Positions 29,348 through 31,668 of a DNA stretch of 31,668 bases are shown in pieces. Position 1 is the first letter of the stretch. Each line of letters opens with the position of its first letter. The stretch lies in NCBI GenBank assembly GCA_036521915.1, contig DATDGU010000364.1, positions 1-31,668 of the forward strand, read 5' to 3'. Source of the stretch: PALSA-555 sp036521915 (GTDB lineage Bacteria; Actinomycetota; Acidimicrobiia; IMCC26256; PALSA-555). The notes under the pieces are model-generated. The model ran no database searches, was not told where the DNA came from, and saw nothing but the letters and a program-made list of their open reading frames with translations. Made by a program: the position numbers and the translations under genes.

Positions 29348-30267
29348 CCGGCGTCGACGTCGACCACGCCCTCGAGGGGCTCCCCCGCCCGGTAGCGGCG
29401 CAGGTTCTCGACGAAGGTCTCGACGAGGAGGTCGCTCGCGCCCGGCATGCTCCACGAGATGTGCGGGCTGAGGTGGACCTGCGGGTGCGAGTACATCCAG
29501 TGCCCCTCGGGCAGCGGCTCGGGATCGACGGCGTCGAGCGAGGCGATCGACACCCGACCATCGTCGAGCGCGACGCGGAGGGCGTCCTGGTCGATGAGCG
29601 CGCCACGGGCGATGTTCACGATGTGCACGCCCGGCTTCACCCGCCCGAACGCGGCCGCGTCGAGCAGGTGATGGGTCTCCGGGGTCGACGGTGCGGTGAG
29701 CACGAGGTGGTCGGCCACGCCGAGCAGGTGCTCGAGCGACCGCACCTGCTCGACACCCGGGACGGGCGTCGGCACGTCGCGGCGGCGCCGGGCGACGACG
29801 CGCATCCCGAACGGCAGGGCCCGCTCGGCGACCGCGGCCCCGATCCCGCCGAGCCCGACGAGCCCGAGGGTCTGGCCGGCCAGCCCGCCGAGCTGCGCGG
29901 TGTGCCAGTGGTCGGGTCCGCTCGTGATCCAGGAGTCGGGGACGCGCTTCTCGACGGCGAGCATCTGCGCGAGGACCCACTCGGCGATCGGCACGGCGCT
30001 CGCACCCCGTGAGCAGGTGAGCGTCCGGTCCCCGACGAGCTCCAGCGGGAACCGGTCGACGCCCGTGCCCATCGTGTGGATCCAGCGCACGCCCCGGCCG
30101 AGGACGTGCTCGAGGTTCGGGAGGTTCCACGGGATGGTGAAGAGGACCTCGCCCTCCACCTCGTCCTCGAGCTCGCCCTCGCCGGGGATCTCGACGAGCT
30201 CGACGTCAGTCACGGCGGCGCGCACCTGCTCGGCGACCGGGCCGCGCACATGGGTGAGCACCCTCAT
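29341..30267 (-). CDS. D-2-hydroxyacid dehydrogenase (hydroxypyruvate/glyoxylate reductase type)
   Basis: A 308-residue D-isomer-specific 2-hydroxyacid dehydrogenase. GLVGLGGIGAAVAERA (135-150) is the dinucleotide loop; the strand after it ends in VVARRRR (157-163), with arginines and no acidic residue, which favours NADP(H). The catalytic residues are visible: Arg221 (NIARGALID), Glu250 (VDPEPLPEG) and His269 (LSPHISW). The size and the GHWMYSHPQVHLSPHISW region match GhrA-type glyoxylate/hydroxypyruvate reductases. The ATG at 30267 overlaps the stop of the amidohydrolase by ATGA, and the gene is the last of an SDR-amidohydrolase-dehydrogenase operon. It may act on a 2-keto product of the amidohydrolase; that is inference. 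Confidence 0.92.
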   Translation of the reverse strand: MRVLTHVRGPVAEQVRAAVTDVELVEIPGEGELEDEVEGEVLFTIPWNLPNLEHVLGRGVRWIHTMGTGVDRFPLELVGDRTLTCSRGASAVPIAEWVLAQMLAVEKRVPDSWITSGPDHWHTAQLGGLAGQTLGLVGLGGIGAAVAERALPFGMRVVARRRRDVPTPVPGVEQVRSLEHLLGVADHLVLTAPSTPETHHLLDAAAFGRVKPGVHIVNIARGALIDQDALRVALDDGRVSIASLDAVDPEPLPEGHWMYSHPQVHLSPHISWSMPGASDLLVETFVENLRRYRAGEPLEGVVDVDAGY

Positions 30268-31076
30268 CGGGCGAGCTCGGGCCAGTAGGCGCGCGCCGTG
30301 CCGGCGAGGAAGGCGTCGCGGTCCTCGTCCCGCAGCTTCGACGCCGCGTGCCGGGCGTACTCGACGACCTCGCCGTAGGGGCGGTCGTGAGTCTGGGAGT
30401 AGTCGGAGCCCCACATGAGCCGGTGCGCGCCGAAGCGATCCACGAGCTCGCCGAGCAGCTCGCGGACGTCGCCGTGCGCCGCCGCGTGGTCGAGGGCGAT
30501 CGTGGAGACCTTGAGCGCCAGGTTCGGGGCGTCGGCGAGCGCGGCGAGGTCGTCGGGCACGCCGTCGGCGAAGTCGGCGAAGCCGCAGTGGTCGAGGGCG
30601 AGCGGGACCACGGGCAGCCGCGGGAGCGCGTCCGCCAGCGCCGGGAGGTGCGTCGCGAGGATCGTCACGACGACGGGCAGGCGCGCCTGGGCCGCGGCGG
30701 CCCACACCGCGGCCGGCTCCTCGAGGCCACCGTCGTGGATCGCCACCCACCGCAGGCCGCCCGCCCCGGCCTGGGCGAGGCGCGTCGCCTCGGCTCCCGG
30801 GTCGGGACCGGCGAGGTCGAGGCACGCGACGGCGGTCGTGCGGCCGGGGTGGGTCGCGGCGGCGTCGAGGGCGTAGCGGTTGTCGAAGCGGTACGCGCTG
30901 ATCGCCTGGACGAGGACGGCGGACGCGACGTCGTGCGCGTCGAGCAGACGCACGAGCCGCTCCACCGTGCACGGGTCGTCGCGGTACCAGGGCCCGGTGG
31001 CGCCGCTCGGGTCGAGCGGGTACGCCGCCTCGTCCTCGGCGATGACGTGGACGTGGGTGTCGACGACGGCGGTCAG
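30264..31076 (-). CDS. Amidohydrolase family (PF04909-like) TIM-barrel hydrolase, CTG start
   Basis: A 270-residue metal-dependent hydrolase. DTHVHVI at the N-terminus (6-12) gives two metal-binding histidines, then a barrel with LRWVAIHDGG, ALDHCGF (about 172-178) and MWGSDYSQTH (about 219-228) with the catalytic Asp. Relatives hydrolyse or decarboxylate lactones and ring-cleavage acids, for example 2-pyrone-4,6-dicarboxylate lactonase. There is no ATG, GTG or TTG between the end of the SDR and DTHVH. The best start is CTG at 31076, eight codon-bases after GGAGGAGG and overlapping the SDR stop as CTGA, exactly like the ATGA/GTGA couplings elsewhere here. The ATGA overlap at its own end ties it to the 2-hydroxyacid dehydrogenase. 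Confidence 0.88.
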   Translation of the reverse strand: MTAVVDTHVHVIAEDEAAYPLDPSGATGPWYRDDPCTVERLVRLLDAHDVASAVLVQAISAYRFDNRYALDAAATHPGRTTAVACLDLAGPDPGAEATRLAQAGAGGLRWVAIHDGGLEEPAAVWAAAAQARLPVVVTILATHLPALADALPRLPVVPLALDHCGFADFADGVPDDLAALADAPNLALKVSTIALDHAAAHGDVRELLGELVDRFGAHRLMWGSDYSQTHDRPYGEVVEYARHAASKLRDEDRDAFLAGTARAYWPELAR

Positions 31077-31668
31077 GGTGCCTCCTCCGGCGCGAGGAAG
31101 CGACGGCCGGCCGTGAGCCCGCCGTCGACGACGAGCGCTTCGCCGTGCACGAACGACGCGTCGTCGGACGCGAGGAACAGGGCGGCGGCCGCGACCTCGT
31201 CGGGGCGGCCGGCCCGGCCGAGGGTGTGCCACTCGACGAAGCGCTCCCGCACCGTCGCGAGCGCAGGGTCGCGGAGCACGGCGGTGAGCGGCGTGTCGAT
31301 CAGCCCCGGGCACAGGCAGTTCACCCGCACCCCCGCCGGCCCGAAGTCGGTCGCCATGTTGCGGGTGAGGAGCACGACGCCGCCCTTCGAGACGTTGTAC
31401 GCCGTCTGACCGGAGAAGCCGATCAGGCCCTCGATGCTGGCGAGGTTCACGATGCTGCCGCGACCGCGGGCCGCCATGCCGCGCACCACGTGCTTCGAGA
31501 CGAGCCAGGTGCCCATGAGGTTCACGCCGAGGACGCGGTCCCACTCGTCGCGCGCCATCACGTCGGCGCTGCCGATGGAGAGGACGCCCGCCGCGTTGAC
31601 GAGCACGTCGAGGTCGCCGAGCGCGTCGTTCGCCTCGGCGACGACGCGTGCCACGGCGTCCTCGTCGC
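31073..31668 (-). CDS. SDR family NAD(P)-dependent oxidoreductase, C-terminal part (runs off the window)
   Basis: The last 197 residues of a classical SDR; the cofactor loop and start lie beyond the window. VLVNAAG gives the Asn motif, NLASIEG the serine, AYNVSKGGV the Tyr and Lys, and CLCPGLIDTPL, SDDASFVHG and VVDGGLTAG the C-terminal fold. The C-terminus is close to that of the SDR at 4927 (both have a GRPDEVA/GRADEVA...ALFLASDDASF run), so they may be paralogues with related substrates. The stop at 31073 overlaps the CTG start of the amidohydrolase. The gene probably heads an operon with the amidohydrolase and the 2-hydroxyacid dehydrogenase, but its real start is not visible. Confidence 0.92.
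   Translation of the reverse strand, partial: DEDAVARVVAEANDALGDLDVLVNAAGVLSIGSADVMARDEWDRVLGVNLMGTWLVSKHVVRGMAARGRGSIVNLASIEGLIGFSGQTAYNVSKGGVVLLTRNMATDFGPAGVRVNCLCPGLIDTPLTAVLRDPALATVRERFVEWHTLGRAGRPDEVAAAALFLASDDASFVHGEALVVDGGLTAGRRFLAPEEAP

Overview
This window is very GC-rich (well above 65% by eye) and densely coding. It looks like the chromosome of a high-GC actinobacterium. The evidence is many GTG starts, TAnnnT -10 boxes without clear -35 boxes, several probable F420-dependent enzyme families (three LLM oxidoreductases, a PPOX-type protein and a Ddn/DUF385 protein), DUF35 partners of lipid-transfer thiolases, and one site matching the KstR operator of mycobacteria and rhodococci. 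The order cannot be fixed from the sequence; an Acidimicrobiia-like or soil actinomycete lineage is my inference. I see no tRNA, rRNA, insertion sequence, CRISPR array or phage gene. No stretch longer than about 110 bases lacks a gene.

Layout. 1-2402 (-): an acyl-CoA dehydrogenase pair (one full-length, one short) followed by the start of an acyl-CoA carboxylase beta subunit. 2460-4855 (-): a secreted TAP-like serine hydrolase and an LLM oxidoreductase. 4927-7133 (+): an SDR and a glutamine synthetase-like ligase. 7130-10132 (-): SDR, acyl-CoA synthetase, methyltransferase. 10213-12509 (+): a second acyl-CoA synthetase and a two-repeat alpha/beta-barrel protein. 12525-14119 (-): lipid-transfer thiolase plus DUF35 protein (module 1). 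14185-15296 (+): SDR and a small alpha/beta-barrel protein. 15385-16350 (+): a secreted DUF2330 protein behind an ECF-type promoter candidate. 16362-19800 (-): 3-hydroxyisobutyrate dehydrogenase-like enzyme, LLM oxidoreductase, cupin, a frameshifted ECF sigma factor and its membrane partner. 19906-22838 (+): an NTF2-like protein, then LLM, SDR and PPOX behind a promoter with a KstR-like operator. 22854-24550 (-): Gfo/Idh oxidoreductase and Nudix hydrolase. 24630-29347 (+): fused double CoA-transferase, lipid-transfer thiolase, DUF35 protein, Ddn-like oxidoreductase and a small membrane protein (module 2). 29341-31668 (-): SDR, amidohydrolase and 2-hydroxyacid dehydrogenase.

Taken together, the genes look like an accessory catabolic region for CoA-activated carboxylic acids, possibly steroid- or terpenoid-like. 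Acids are loaded onto CoA by two synthetases or the CoA-transferase. They are then desaturated by acyl-CoA dehydrogenases, oxidised or reduced by SDR and F420 enzymes, and cleaved by two thiolase-fold/DUF35 pairs that lack the thiolase cysteine and so resemble the Ltp2-ChsH2(DUF35) retro-aldolases of steroid side-chain degradation. The substrate is not shown by the sequence. Most neighbouring genes on the same strand overlap by 1-4 bases, which implies translational coupling.

The points most worth checking are: the two Cys-less thiolase/DUF35 modules, the KstR-like operator on the LLM-SDR-PPOX promoter, a palindrome over a -10 box at 19847-19863, the one-base frameshift in the ECF sigma gene, a CTG start for the amidohydrolase, and six genes with a TAnnnT box 6-9 bases before the start codon (probable leaderless transcripts).
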